A DNA stretch of 64,000 nt from Bisporella sp. PMI_857 (lineage: Eukaryota; Ascomycota; Leotiomycetes; Helotiales; Helotiaceae). Every line of letters begins with the position of its first letter. The first letter of the stretch is position 1. Shown in pieces: positions 11,339 to 21,051 of this stretch. The stretch is from contig JAJSPD010000014.1 in the NCBI GenBank assembly GCA_021307315.1, forward strand, positions 62,001 through 126,000, written 5' to 3'. Under the pieces are notes generated by a model. The model had not been told where the DNA came from and searched no databases. It saw only the letters and a list, made by a program, of their open reading frames with translations. Position numbers and translations under genes: made by a program.

Positions 11339-11972
11339 ATGGATGCGTTCATCGCATTTTTACAACTCTCATGAGCCGCTAAAAACTGATCCATGTGAGG
11401 TGATGAAAACATGATGCATAATGACAGAAAATGATAAGAAAATAATAATATAAATACTAACAATACAGTTACTATACTATATATAAGAGCACAACATTTA
11501 TCACAGTTGCTGCTTAAGCACGTAAAGGATGTTCAATAGGCAATCCAAAGTCGTACAGCACTTCTTAATTAATTTTCGCTGTCTTCTTCTTTCAACCACA
11601 CCGTCACCTAGTTGTTCATATCATATTTCAAAATCAGCCATCTTTCTCCCAGAAGCTCTTTCTCACTTTCTTCATATACAGCAGTATATTTCTAGCGCGA
11701 ATTCTCTATTCTAAATATAAGTAACGGCAATAAGCCAGCGTCACTGGTTACTTCGGCTGTGATAACTGTGAATCCATATGCCAAATCTTCTTCCAATGTT
11801 TAAGCACTCGAGGCTACGCCCAGCGCTCGATTGAATCAACTTCGACAGCTGTATAGATCACAGCTCACAACCAAAAACCTACACCGCAAACACTTCTTAC
11901 AAAAGGCTCCATCTTCACGCTTCGTTAGATCCCCCTATTTTAAAAGGATCATAGCCCAATGCCCAGAGATAT
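11339..11972. other. Convergent intergenic region, nothing recognised
   Basis: AT-rich, downstream of the nuclease and of the double-zinc-cluster regulator. It contains only short frames and probably both 3' ends. Confidence 0.5.
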
Positions 11973-13578
11973 CTAATTCTCATCACAATCTCCAAGCCCG
12001 ACAGCTTTTCTAGCCCAGGCCAACGACTCTCTATAAACCGGATCGACATGATCCCAAATATCTCGCATCATGCCTGTGCCCCAATCTTTAAGCCACCATA
12101 CATGCGAATACCGGTGTAGGATGACACAATAATGACCAGCAATTATGATCGCTAACGTGCGATGCTCGCTCAAGAGGGTAATAAACCTCTCAGACAACCT
12201 GCCCAGCCATTCGCCCACCACATGAGCATTCCTCGGCTGCTCCTCGGAAGCCGCGAAAACAGGGCCCAGGGCAGCGATAGCCTCAGCAAAGACCTCCGTC
12301 TCGTGAGCCGCGTCCGCCTTCGAGAACTCCTCGTTCAGCCTCTCGAGGCTCCCGACCGCCCCCCTCGTCTCCTCCGACGCCGGGGCTTCCCGCCCCGTGG
12401 TTATCTTCCCGGGCCCCCCGTTGTTCTTCCGGAGGAACGGCTGCGCGACCCCCACGATCTTGTGCCACCCGGCCGCGAGGTGGAAGATCTGGTGCAGGTT
12501 ATCCACCGTCCTGAGGCGGCCGTGCTGCGGCGGCCGGGAGGACGCGAGCGAGAACATGAGGGTGAGGCTCGAGAAGCCGAGGCAGGCCGAGTAGCTGTTC
12601 ACGCTTATGTCGCCGAGCTCGCGCGTGAAGATGGCGAGCCCGGCGTTGTGGTGCGACAGCGCCGCCGTGAGGTAGCGGTTTTGGGCCGCGCCGGTGTTCT
12701 GGTCCGCGAGGTGCATCGCGGAGAGGGCTAGCACGCCGTGCATCAGGAAATCGTGCGTCATGGCTTGCCTGGAGATGAAGGTTTGCGCGCTCTGCAGCGA
12801 CGGGTCGTCGTATGTGACGGTGTGGATGGTGGCGGTGAACCAGTTTATCATCAGTGCCAGGTCCTCGGAAGGTAGCTGTGGAGGAGCAGTTGCATCCTTG
12901 CCGTGCGCCGCAAAAGCGCTCGCTGAGATGAGCTGGGTGCTAGGACTGCTTCCACCATATTGGAGGGCAGGTGGAGTTGGCTCCTGCTGAGACTGGATCT
13001 TGTCTTTAGCCGGCCCAGCACCGCCGGCGGGCGAGCCTGCGTTATATTTACAATCTGTACCGTAAACAAGACATTTAGTGCACTGGGGCTTCTTTTCATC
13101 ACACTACAAGATATAACATAAGCCATGGTGGTTTTGTTGTAATTCCAGCACTAACAGATGCCAATGTACAGAGAGCTGGGATTGCTAAAAACATACCTTG
13201 ATCTTCCGAGCTTTACAGGTAGTACATCCATTTCGAGTTTTGCGATGCGCACGTCGGCGGGTAATCTGGTCTTCGATCGTAGAGTCTGAGGTACGTCCAG
13301 ATTGTGTCTCGTAAGCACTACTAGGTTGCTGTTCAAAGGAACTGGAGCGACGACTTCGACTTTCACCAGGCCAGATCAACTCTCCTTTCGCTGGGTACTT
13401 GCATTCAAGATGACGGGCCGCACAATAGCTACATTGAGGCTTGTTCTCATCGCACTAGATCCATGAGCGTCATTAATGATGTTTAAGCGTTGCGCATAGG
13501 AGAACATACCTTGATATGGCTACGTTTGCACTCTTTGCAACCTCCACGTGACTTAGTGTGTCGTCGACGACTGAGCAT
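11973..13578 (-). CDS. Transcription factor with two tandem Zn2Cys6 clusters
   Basis: Three exons, 13578-13510, 13454-13197 and 13103-11973, give 485 residues. Two complete zinc clusters are present, each C-x2-C-x6-C-x6-C-x2-C-x6-C: one starts at Cys14 (GGCKECKRSHIKCDE), the other at Cys100 (NGCTTCKARKIKCDE), 86 residues apart. Both are split by a phase-0 intron (55 and 93 nt) at the same place, between the Lys and Cys of the IKCDE motif. Each cluster is preceded by an Arg-rich stretch. The rest (from about residue 190) resembles the fungal-specific transcription factor domain type 2 (PF11951): AMTHDFLMHGVLALSAMHLA and further helical segments, ending in WARKAVGLGDCDEN. Zn2Cys6 proteins normally have one cluster and dimerise to contact two half-sites. 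Single-protein two-site binding is possible here. An alternative is a shorter form starting in exon 2, but no suitably placed ATG is seen there. Confidence 0.85.
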
Positions 13579-13594
13579 AGATGCGCCAAACCAT
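13553..13594 (-). promoter_or_regulatory. Overlapping upstream ORF before the double-cluster regulator
   Basis: An ATG at 13594, 16 bases before the main start and in a different frame, opens a 13-codon ORF that ends inside exon 1 at 13553. If it lies in the mRNA it would reduce translation from the main start. Whether the transcript starts upstream of it is unknown. Confidence 0.35.
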
Positions 13595-14030
13595 TAATAA
13601 TAGTTTTTAAAGAACGAGCTGTGCTCAATGCCGAGGCAGGGGTCAGTATGATAGCACTTCGATATGGAGCCCGAGAATTTCTTTTTAAATGCAGGTGAAT
13701 TGTTGGTCTAAATAAACTTTAAGGTTATGGAACGACTATAAATAGTCACCGGACAAATGACGAAACTGACTCGTCACCGTCTAACCTAGCATCACGGCAG
13801 AGTACACTACAGCTGAAACTTTTCGTTTGGGATGTCTTATGCAGGATATACCATTGATCTAATTTTGAAAATCTACTATATATCGACTGCCATCAATCAA
13901 AACCACCTTCGCGCTGTGTCAACACATATTGTCCCCCGGTAAATTACGAGCCCTCCAAACCCCTTCTTCTACATCTTGAACAATATAGTGCCCACATATT
14001 CTTGCAAAATTTCTACAACATTTGTACAGT
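13595..14030. other. Intergenic region, nothing recognised
   Basis: Contains the promoter of the double-cluster regulator and the 3' end of the MARVEL-like gene. I see no coding signal. Confidence 0.45.
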
Positions 14031-14822
14031 TTATTCATAATACTTTGGTGGCGGATCTGAACAAATCTCCTCTGGATCTGATGAAGAAGCGTGGCCCCTA
14101 TCACTATCTTCCAACGCTCTTCCCTCTGTCTCGCCCTTGGTAGGTTTCAACTCTTTCTTAATATCCTTCGTCTTTAGCACAGGATTTGCCCGTGCCTCGT
14201 TCTCCAGAGCCATATTATCAAGCTTCCTTTTCGGCATATGGTTTTGCAAACCCCCATTCTCAATCTCCGTTACCGGCCTATTATTCCCCGAGTCCATACT
14301 GCCTGCCGGCCTCAAAGCCCTGTTGTCCTCAAGATCTCTTTCGCCAGTAATCGCGGGGACCTTTTTCGCAGCACAGCAGCACAAAACCAAAGTCGTCATC
14401 CAAAGAAACATATTCAGCAGCGAGATCCAGACGGCAGCCTTCATCCTCGCCACCGAGAGCGTAGATCCTTCTCCCTTCGCTGTTTTCCCACCGTTGGAAA
14501 TATATATCTGTCCAAAGACTCCTGTGTGTGCAGCCCATAGTACAACCAATACCCCATCGCATAGAAACCACAGCCGCCTTCTCATGCTGATGAGGTAGTA
14601 GGAGATGCACGCTATGACCGAGAGCGCAACGAGTACTTCAGCAAATACCCAGGCACTCCCTGCATGACGTCCTGTTGATGAGGCATGTGCGAGGTCGATA
14701 CCGTACAGAATGGCCACAATGATGGCGAAGGTAAATTGTAGTAATCGAAGGACTGCTCGAGTTACATATGCCGGTGCGCAGTCGACACGCGAGAATTGCT
14801 TTGGCATGGTGGGCATGGCCAT
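14031..14822 (-). CDS. MARVEL-like four-transmembrane protein
   Basis: A 263-residue single-exon frame starting at ATG 14822. The frame extends upstream, but the extension adds an unlikely N-terminus, so the internal Met in MAMPTMPKQFSR is preferred. Four hydrophobic segments are seen: around residues 20-45, 60-82, 86-112 and 129-155. This is the usual layout of fungal MARVEL-domain proteins, with the last helix ending in a Cys cluster (LCCCAAKK) that could be palmitoylated. A hydrophilic, charged tail of about 100 residues follows and ends in DPPPKYYE, a PY-like motif of the sort bound by Nedd4/Rsp5 ubiquitin ligases. Role is probably membrane organisation or trafficking at the plasma membrane, by family analogy only. 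Confidence 0.7.
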   Translation of the reverse strand: MAMPTMPKQFSRVDCAPAYVTRAVLRLLQFTFAIIVAILYGIDLAHASSTGRHAGSAWVFAEVLVALSVIACISYYLISMRRRLWFLCDGVLVVLWAAHTGVFGQIYISNGGKTAKGEGSTLSVARMKAAVWISLLNMFLWMTTLVLCCCAAKKVPAITGERDLEDNRALRPAGSMDSGNNRPVTEIENGGLQNHMPKRKLDNMALENEARANPVLKTKDIKKELKPTKGETEGRALEDSDRGHASSSDPEEICSDPPPKYYE

Positions 14823-15623
14823 TTCGCTCAACGAGATAGCGTGTATAGCTCTGAAGTGTAGAGCTCTAAAAAAATCAAATAGAAAAGGGCTCACGCAGAT
14901 TTGGCGGATTAAAGTCGACGCTGATATCTGTGAAGACGTTTCTAGAAAAGAATCATGGAAAGAGGAAAAGAATGAATAAACCCCTAAAGTAGAATACCTC
15001 AATGCCATGACTCCACTAAAACAACATCTTCTAACCTGAAAAATTTGAATCTTGCGTATCTACTTAACCAAATTCTCGGCTCGTTCTACCTCGTATCGTA
15101 TATGCGTTCCCAAAACAGTCTAGACAAGTTTCAAGCACCGATGCCAAGCAGCAGGAAGTGCAATTAAGCTCAGGCGTTCCAGATCCACCATTTATGCGAG
15201 CGAAACATGATGCAAAGCGCTAACCCCTTTCGGCAGTTTCATACGGAATCCGAATCTCATATCGTATTTACATACCACATTCAACCATGCTCGGCGTCTA
15301 GTTGTCGCAGCATCGACATTGTCCGTTGCCGCTGCGGTCCTTTTACGTCCTATACAGGAGTACCTGTTCAAGATGCGTTACGAGACTAACGGTATCAATA
15401 TGGCAAATACGATCGCGGTTGATATTCCATGATGAGCCTCAATGGCATACGTGCCCTCCCTGTGAAAGTGCTGGCGCAAACAAGATAATGCGATCCACCA
15501 TAACATTTGACCACGGCAACTCATATATATAGGAGACTTCGTAGGTTGTCATTCTCAACTGTCTTAGAAAAATCTCAGGTACTCACTTTCTTCTCATCCA
15601 TCACCATCTCTCCTTTCGTCAAA
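14823..15623. promoter_or_regulatory. Divergent intergenic region
   Basis: Lies between the divergent MARVEL-like and RTA1-like genes. It holds only short frames. The pyrimidine-rich stretch just before 15624 fits a fungal leader. Confidence 0.4.
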
Positions 15624-16530
15624 ATGGCAGTGAAATCAGGCGAGGCCGAAAATCCTCTTTACCCATACACCCCAAACAAAGCCGCCGCATATGTATACGT
15701 CGCTCTCTTCGCCATAACAGCTATCATCCACACAATCATGATGTTTCCCTTCCGCGCCGCGTTCTTTATCCCCCTCATCATCGGCCTCGGCAGTAAGTCC
15801 CACACCTTCAGTCTCGGCTCCAGGTCTAACATTTCATACAGTGGAAGCAGGATCCTACTACTTCCGCAGCGTCTCCAGTGACAACACACGGCTGATCCTG
15901 CCCACCGTGCTCAACGGGCTGCTCAATCTCGGCGCGCCGCCCTTCATCGCAGCGACCATTTACATGATCCTCGGGCGCATCATGCGAGTCCTGAAAGCCG
16001 AGATCTTCTCGCCCATATCGCCGCGATGGTTGACGAAGCTGTTTGTGCTGGGCGACATCTTGTGTCTCGCCAGCCAGATGATGGGCTCGATACTCTCGGC
16101 GAGCGACAAGGCAGACGAGCGGGAGCGGGGCAGGACCATCGTGCTTGCCGGGCTGATATTCCAGTTTGTGATATTCTGCCTGTTTATCCTGCTGACCTTG
16201 GCCTTCGAGATACGGTACCGGAGAAGTGGTGCCGATACGTATCTCCGTTGGAAAATGCACACCAAGGTTCTCTACGCGTTGAGCGTGATATTCCTGGTAC
16301 GAAACCTAGTCCGTATTATAGAGTACCTTCAAGGAGACGGGGGGTTTATCATAAGTCATGAGGCGATGCTTTATGCCCTGGACGCGACCCCTATGTTGTT
16401 TATGGGTGTTATACTCTTGATTGTACATCCTGGGAAGCTTTTCAAGGCAGCGAGACGAGGCGAGAAGGAGCAGCGGGACGACAACGGAAATGAGATGGCT
16501 CCTATGATTCGAATACATGGCGCGCAATGA
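15624..16530 (+). CDS. RTA1-like seven-transmembrane protein
   Basis: Two exons, 15624-15792 and 15842-16530, separated by a 49-nt intron (GTAAGT to TACAG) give 285 residues. The protein starts with a short polar end carrying YPYTPNKAAAYVYVALF, the typical beginning of the RTA1/RSB1 lipid-translocating exporter family. Seven hydrophobic helices follow, with GAPPFIAATIYMILGR and the later LGDILCLASQMMGSILS and VRIIEYLQG stretches that match the family. RTA1-family proteins are implicated in sphingoid base export and resistance to toxic lipids or azoles in yeast. The C-terminal tail is short and charged. Family assignment is firm; substrate is unknown. Confidence 0.9.
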
Positions 16531-16902
16531 ATCTGTGGATAATTGCACGCTAAATTATAAGATTGACCAAAAAGGGGGTTGCTGAAGTTCTCGCGGGCGT
16601 AAGAGCGGAATAATATATAAAGTACGGGATCCAAACAGAAATATTGTAATTACCATCTACAAATACCAACTAAAAGTACGTATATGTCTACATATCTACC
16701 ATATCAAGCTCTGCAGTTTTTAAATACTTCCATTACTTTATCCTATATACCAACTACTTCCAACCTAGACCTGTAATATATATCCACCACAATCCCATCC
16801 TCCCCACTCCTCCACCTCCATCCATCCCACTTCCCCATCCTTCCTAAACCCCAACCCATCCACCCCACCTTCCACCTTCCACTGAACCCTTAACCCCTAA
16901 CC
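16531..16902. other. Pyrimidine-rich intergenic region
   Basis: A strongly C/T-rich stretch at about 16780-16890, ending in a telomere-like string at 16885-16906. No coding signal. Confidence 0.5.
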
Positions 16903-17118
16903 CTAATATTTCCGCCTATAAAACCACCTTAACGCTTCATAAGCCATGAATCTTAACCCTGGCCCAGCAGAACCCAAAACACGCCCAATGGTAGAGCCCC
17001 AATATGGCGCTATCCTTGTCGCCCACACCTTGAATTTCCTCTTCAACATACTTTGAGGGGAGTTGACGAAGCCATAGTAGTGCTCTTTTGAGTAGTTGTG
17101 GCTTCGAAGATTTGCAGA
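16903..17118 (-). CDS. Possible small hypothetical protein
   Basis: A frame of 71 residues if started at the internal Met of MSANLRSHNYSK, or 88 residues from an upstream Met at 17169. The product is basic with a possible amphipathic or membrane-associated segment (YWGSTIGRVLGSAGPGLRF) and ends in RWFYRRKY. I recognise no family. It is listed because composition is protein-like and no larger frame overlaps it. It may be spurious. Confidence 0.3.
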   Translation of the reverse strand, partial: SANLRSHNYSKEHYYGFVNSPQSMLKRKFKVWATRIAPYWGSTIGRVLGSAGPGLRFMAYEALRWFYRRKY

Positions 17119-17643
17119 CATGTGCAAAGGCGCAACTTTCTCAAGGGAGGTGAGCGAGATTTTACTCACCCGGATACAATATATATACTGGTTGCCGTCA
17201 AATAATAGTTGGTATACATTATTAGTTTGTGGTTCTAGTGGGTGGGGAAGGCGGGCAGGAATTCAAAAATGGGGTTTTAAGTTCTGGGATGCGGTTCATG
17301 GGGAATGATACCATGTCGTCATTCATTGTCATGAGAGTCGGGCTGACGTAGTGATTTTATGGCAGGCGGGGTATGATCAGTTTCAGCAGCTATGGGTTAG
17401 GTAATTCTAGTACGAAGTCAAAGAGTAAAATTGTCTCTCAATCTGTCCAACAAATTATCAGACTTTTATACATCGGATTCTTTTTGTAGGCATGCGGTCT
17501 ACAGGATCATCCAGTGATATCACAAACTTTTTACATTTCAGAACCAGACAAAAATAGAGGCACAAGAGAAGGGAACTACTACTTGAAATCGTACCGCGTG
17601 CCACTGCAACACATATAAAGCAGAATCTCCAGCTTCTGCAACC
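17119..17643. other. Intergenic, nothing recognised
   Basis: Between the possible small ORF and the 3' end of the HET gene; no feature seen. Confidence 0.45.
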
Positions 17644-20600
17644 TCACTTAAGAATGACCACCTCCGTCGTAGGCTGCGCGGCCCACCAAGCCGACTTCTG
17701 CACCTTCCCCACGCCCAACCTGGTGGCGAACTCGCCTCTTGTATCCCACTCAACAAACATGACATTAAACAGCGGCAAGCCCGAGACATCGACCCGGTCC
17801 TCATCCCCCCAATACTGCGACTCGGACAGGAGGATGAAATCATACAGTGAAGAGGAAAGGCTTCTCTGATGGTCTGTCGGGATCACCCGGCCTACAACCG
17901 TGTCTGAAGAGTCAAGGATCTCAGCCTCGTGGATGATCAGCTCTGTGTCGACGTCGAGGCCTTTGCCGCGTTTGGCGCTTGGTTTCCAGAGTATTTCTTG
18001 TCGCGGTTTGGTAACACGCAGTCGGAAGCGTGCAACCTGCGTCTCGCAAACGAGGTGGCGGTTGTCGATCGGTATGCCGGTTGGGACGGAGGGAGGAGCG
18101 AGATCGGTAGGTGGGTCCGAGGCTGAGCCCGTACGAAGCTTAATTGCGTCTTCTTTAAACCTGCGTAGTTCCTCTTCATCGGCTGGGTCAAAGGCAAGGC
18201 CTAATCCATGCCCATTCACGGGTACTAGAGCTAATGGCGCTTCTGCCGCCGCTCCGTTCCCTAGATCTGCGGTACTCTGAGAGCCTCGCAATGTCCCTTG
18301 GGGAAGTGGCGGTGTCAAACTCCTATACCACATGACCAGTGGCTTGAAACGCTCTTCAGCAGGCTGTTTATTGCCAGCCTTGCGGGCAATAACTTTCTTG
18401 AGCGAGAGATCATCTTGCGTAGATACCCAGAAGGGCTCTTCGAATCGAACTCCTGGTTGAGTGTGGTACTTCTTCTTTGTATCTGGGTGGTAGTCTGGAT
18501 CCTTTCCTATTTCCCATGCAGCCCACGACCAACTTGGAAGGTAATCATGTGCTCGCTTCGTAAGATGTACCCCTTTTGCTGCCGGTGGGTGCCAGAGCAG
18601 CGCGAGGTCAAGATACTTCTCTGGCAGGCCGTACAGAGTGTGGCCAAGTGGCGCTTGAGCATTCGTACCACCCAGAGTGCCTTGTGGCCTGTTTGTATTT
18701 GCCATCTTCTCTAGGACTTTGAGAAGGCCCATAACCGCGTTGAGAGAGTCCCTCGAGTCGGTCATATCGCGGCCGGTGTACTGCGCTAGCAGCTTCGCAT
18801 ATTCGGTGAAGAAGGGTGATCGAAGCAATACGGGCGCTCCATCCCAAGCACGCTTGATTTTAGACACTCCACTGTCGTCAGGAAGCGATGAAACCCAAGA
18901 AATCTGGGGGGGACCACTGCCAGCATGAGAGCCAGGCATGTCCTCACGTAACACACCATGTTGGCAGTGATAACTGGCATACCCCCCGTTGAAGATGAGC
19001 ATCCGTTTAGAGAGCAGCTTCTCCTGCAATGTCCACGCTCTGGTATCCCATTTGCCGTAAGTGTCGTTATACTTCACCGCCAGGAGAACATTGACATTCG
19101 GTCGTATTCCTCTGGCAATCTGGTTTCGTACTGGCCTGGTTGATATCCCGCATAGTCCAGCTTCAGCATCGAGCCCATCAGCCGCAACAAGTGTTACTGC
19201 CGCATGACCGAAGATGCTGTCCATCTGTTCGATTTGTGACTTGCGTGCGTCAGGATCGTCTTCATATCTGTCATCTTTCTGAATGATGCAGAGGCTGTCC
19301 ACCCAGATGTACTGCAATCCTAGTCTCCCAGTCACAGCAATTGCATCTCTAATCGTCTTTGCAATTGGTGGCATTTGACCCTCTAGCTGAGCGCTGAGAC
19401 TTTCCAAGTTCCGTACATGGAGGTTCAGAGCCTGACTTCCAGCGGCGCCCCAGACGTACGATAACGCAGCATATTTCGGTCTGTCTTGCTTCCTCAGATT
19501 GGCCATGTCTATTTGAACAATTCTCATTGTATAAACGTCGATCAGTCGGAAGTGAGGTCCAGATGGAGGCTGAAGTTCATTCCACCAGCTTGGCTCATCG
19601 CAATCTTGGCCATGGTGTTCGAGACAATTATCAAGCCACATTTTGCAGTCTTCCTCGACATCGATATCTTGCCGAAGTAGCTTCCCATACTGGAGGCCGC
19701 CATTAATACTCTGATAACTGGAGGCGATACGGAGATTGAAAGTGCTGAGACGAGAAAGTGGTGCTCTGGGTGCGTTGCCGTAGCCCCAAACATCAATATT
19801 GAGCAGGCCTGCATCTTTATCATTGGCGTTGTGGATAATGATGGAGACTGCAACTGGCAGCTTTGCGTCTAGATTCGCAACCAACGAAGTGACAGTTGGG
19901 ATTATGGTGCCAACCGACGCCATGATTTGCAATCGTTGTGTATCTGTTTCGTTCCAAATCCCAACGTTAAGACCGGCTACGGCAGCGAGGGAGGCACCTT
20001 GAGCAAGATCATTGGAATCCACCTGCTCGGCGGCAGAAGTGATTCCTCCGACCACAACCCCCCCATCTTCGAGTTTCTGCTCCAGTTCGACGTTGTCGCG
20101 GCTTCGTCCGAAGGGGTAGGGAGGCTTGTGAATGGGTATGTGCTGAAGCCAATCGAGGCCCTCCGCCCATTTTCTGAAATTGCTGCCAACGAGCTCGCTG
20201 GGGAGGTAGTCTTTCACAGCTGGGTGCTCGAATGGGTCGTGCGCTGCGATAGCATCGAAGATCAAGCTGCAGAAGTTACAGGTTCCCTTTCTTGTCTTCC
20301 GTAGAATGCGGTCTAAAAAGATGAGCTTGTGGGAGAGATGTCCATCTCCCCCCTTCTGTCCCAAAGTGAAGTTATTGCGGGAGTCGAACTGCTCGAAGTC
20401 AATCTTGGAGCACGCAGTACACAAGCCTTCCTTCCTCTCGCGCTTCTTAGCGTCAACTATGGTAATGTCTCCTCCAAGCAAGCTTCCCTCAATCTCCAAA
20501 TCACTGAGGTTCGCCACACCACGCAGTGACTTGGGCAATCTGAGCTTCTGTTCAGGCTTGGCCTTCCCTGGAGGGCTCGTCGTCGAAGTGGAATCCGCTG

Positions 20601-21051
20601 ATCCCCATTTCCCAAACGGATTCAGGCTGCCAGTTTTCGTCCTGCCACCTAGTTTAGGTCTTTGGGACTGTGCTGGAGGTTCGGGAGGCGGCAACGGCGA
20701 AGAGCGCAAGGTCTCATCTAGGGGGGTAGCCGACTTTTCAAAAAAAGGGAATGACGACCCATCTGGGCTATGATACCCTGAGTCCAAGGGAGGAACTGAT
20801 GCTACTGGTATTTGGGAAGTATTTGCAGTGATAGTGGGCTCGCCTGCTGGCTTCTCTGAAGGTGGTGGTGGTGGAGGAGGAGAGTAGACGTTGGGTGCTT
20901 GAGGAGTTTCTAGAACAGTCGTTTGTTGGCCTTCAGTCTTGACAACGCCAGACTTCTTGCTTCCAGCATCACCAGACCCAGAAATCTGCGGAAAGGAGAT
21001 CTTGTCGCCCACCTGTTGACGTAGGGATGAGAGTTTGAATCTGGAATTCAT
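17644..21051 (-). CDS. Large HET (heterokaryon incompatibility) domain protein
   Basis: One uninterrupted frame of 1135 residues. Residues 1-200 are low-complexity, rich in Pro, Ser and Gly (including a run of eight Pro near residue 57). At about 210-270 two Cys pairs, LCTAC and GTCNFCSLI, form the small Cys motif often found before fungal HET domains. The HET domain itself starts at about residue 527 with YAALSYVWG and continues through YIWVDSLCIIQ to about 690, followed by WDTRAWTLQEKLLSKRMLIF, the usual downstream signature. The C-terminal third contains a large unrecognised region. HET proteins act in non-self recognition, where their activation can trigger cell death; a specific partner cannot be deduced. 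The gene lacks introns, unlike most neighbours. Confidence 0.93.
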   Translation of the reverse strand: MNSRFKLSSLRQQVGDKISFPQISGSGDAGSKKSGVVKTEGQQTTVLETPQAPNVYSPPPPPPPSEKPAGEPTITANTSQIPVASVPPLDSGYHSPDGSSFPFFEKSATPLDETLRSSPLPPPEPPAQSQRPKLGGRTKTGSLNPFGKWGSADSTSTTSPPGKAKPEQKLRLPKSLRGVANLSDLEIEGSLLGGDITIVDAKKRERKEGLCTACSKIDFEQFDSRNNFTLGQKGGDGHLSHKLIFLDRILRKTRKGTCNFCSLIFDAIAAHDPFEHPAVKDYLPSELVGSNFRKWAEGLDWLQHIPIHKPPYPFGRSRDNVELEQKLEDGGVVVGGITSAAEQVDSNDLAQGASLAAVAGLNVGIWNETDTQRLQIMASVGTIIPTVTSLVANLDAKLPVAVSIIIHNANDKDAGLLNIDVWGYGNAPRAPLSRLSTFNLRIASSYQSINGGLQYGKLLRQDIDVEEDCKMWLDNCLEHHGQDCDEPSWWNELQPPSGPHFRLIDVYTMRIVQIDMANLRKQDRPKYAALSYVWGAAGSQALNLHVRNLESLSAQLEGQMPPIAKTIRDAIAVTGRLGLQYIWVDSLCIIQKDDRYEDDPDARKSQIEQMDSIFGHAAVTLVAADGLDAEAGLCGISTRPVRNQIARGIRPNVNVLLAVKYNDTYGKWDTRAWTLQEKLLSKRMLIFNGGYASYHCQHGVLREDMPGSHAGSGPPQISWVSSLPDDSGVSKIKRAWDGAPVLLRSPFFTEYAKLLAQYTGRDMTDSRDSLNAVMGLLKVLEKMANTNRPQGTLGGTNAQAPLGHTLYGLPEKYLDLALLWHPPAAKGVHLTKRAHDYLPSWSWAAWEIGKDPDYHPDTKKKYHTQPGVRFEEPFWVSTQDDLSLKKVIARKAGNKQPAEERFKPLVMWYRSLTPPLPQGTLRGSQSTADLGNGAAAEAPLALVPVNGHGLGLAFDPADEEELRRFKEDAIKLRTGSASDPPTDLAPPSVPTGIPIDNRHLVCETQVARFRLRVTKPRQEILWKPSAKRGKGLDVDTELIIHEAEILDSSDTVVGRVIPTDHQRSLSSSLYDFILLSESQYWGDEDRVDVSGLPLFNVMFVEWDTRGEFATRLGVGKVQKSAWWAAQPTTEVVILK

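Noticed and set aside
12162..12731. Plus-strand open frame of 189 codons opposite the double-cluster regulator
   Set aside because: Arg/Glu/Pro-rich shadow frame of a GC-rich real exon on the other strand.
971..16530. Secondary-metabolite gene cluster around the regulators and transporter-like genes
   Set aside because: No polyketide synthase, peptide synthetase, terpene cyclase, prenyltransferase or P450 is present in the window.
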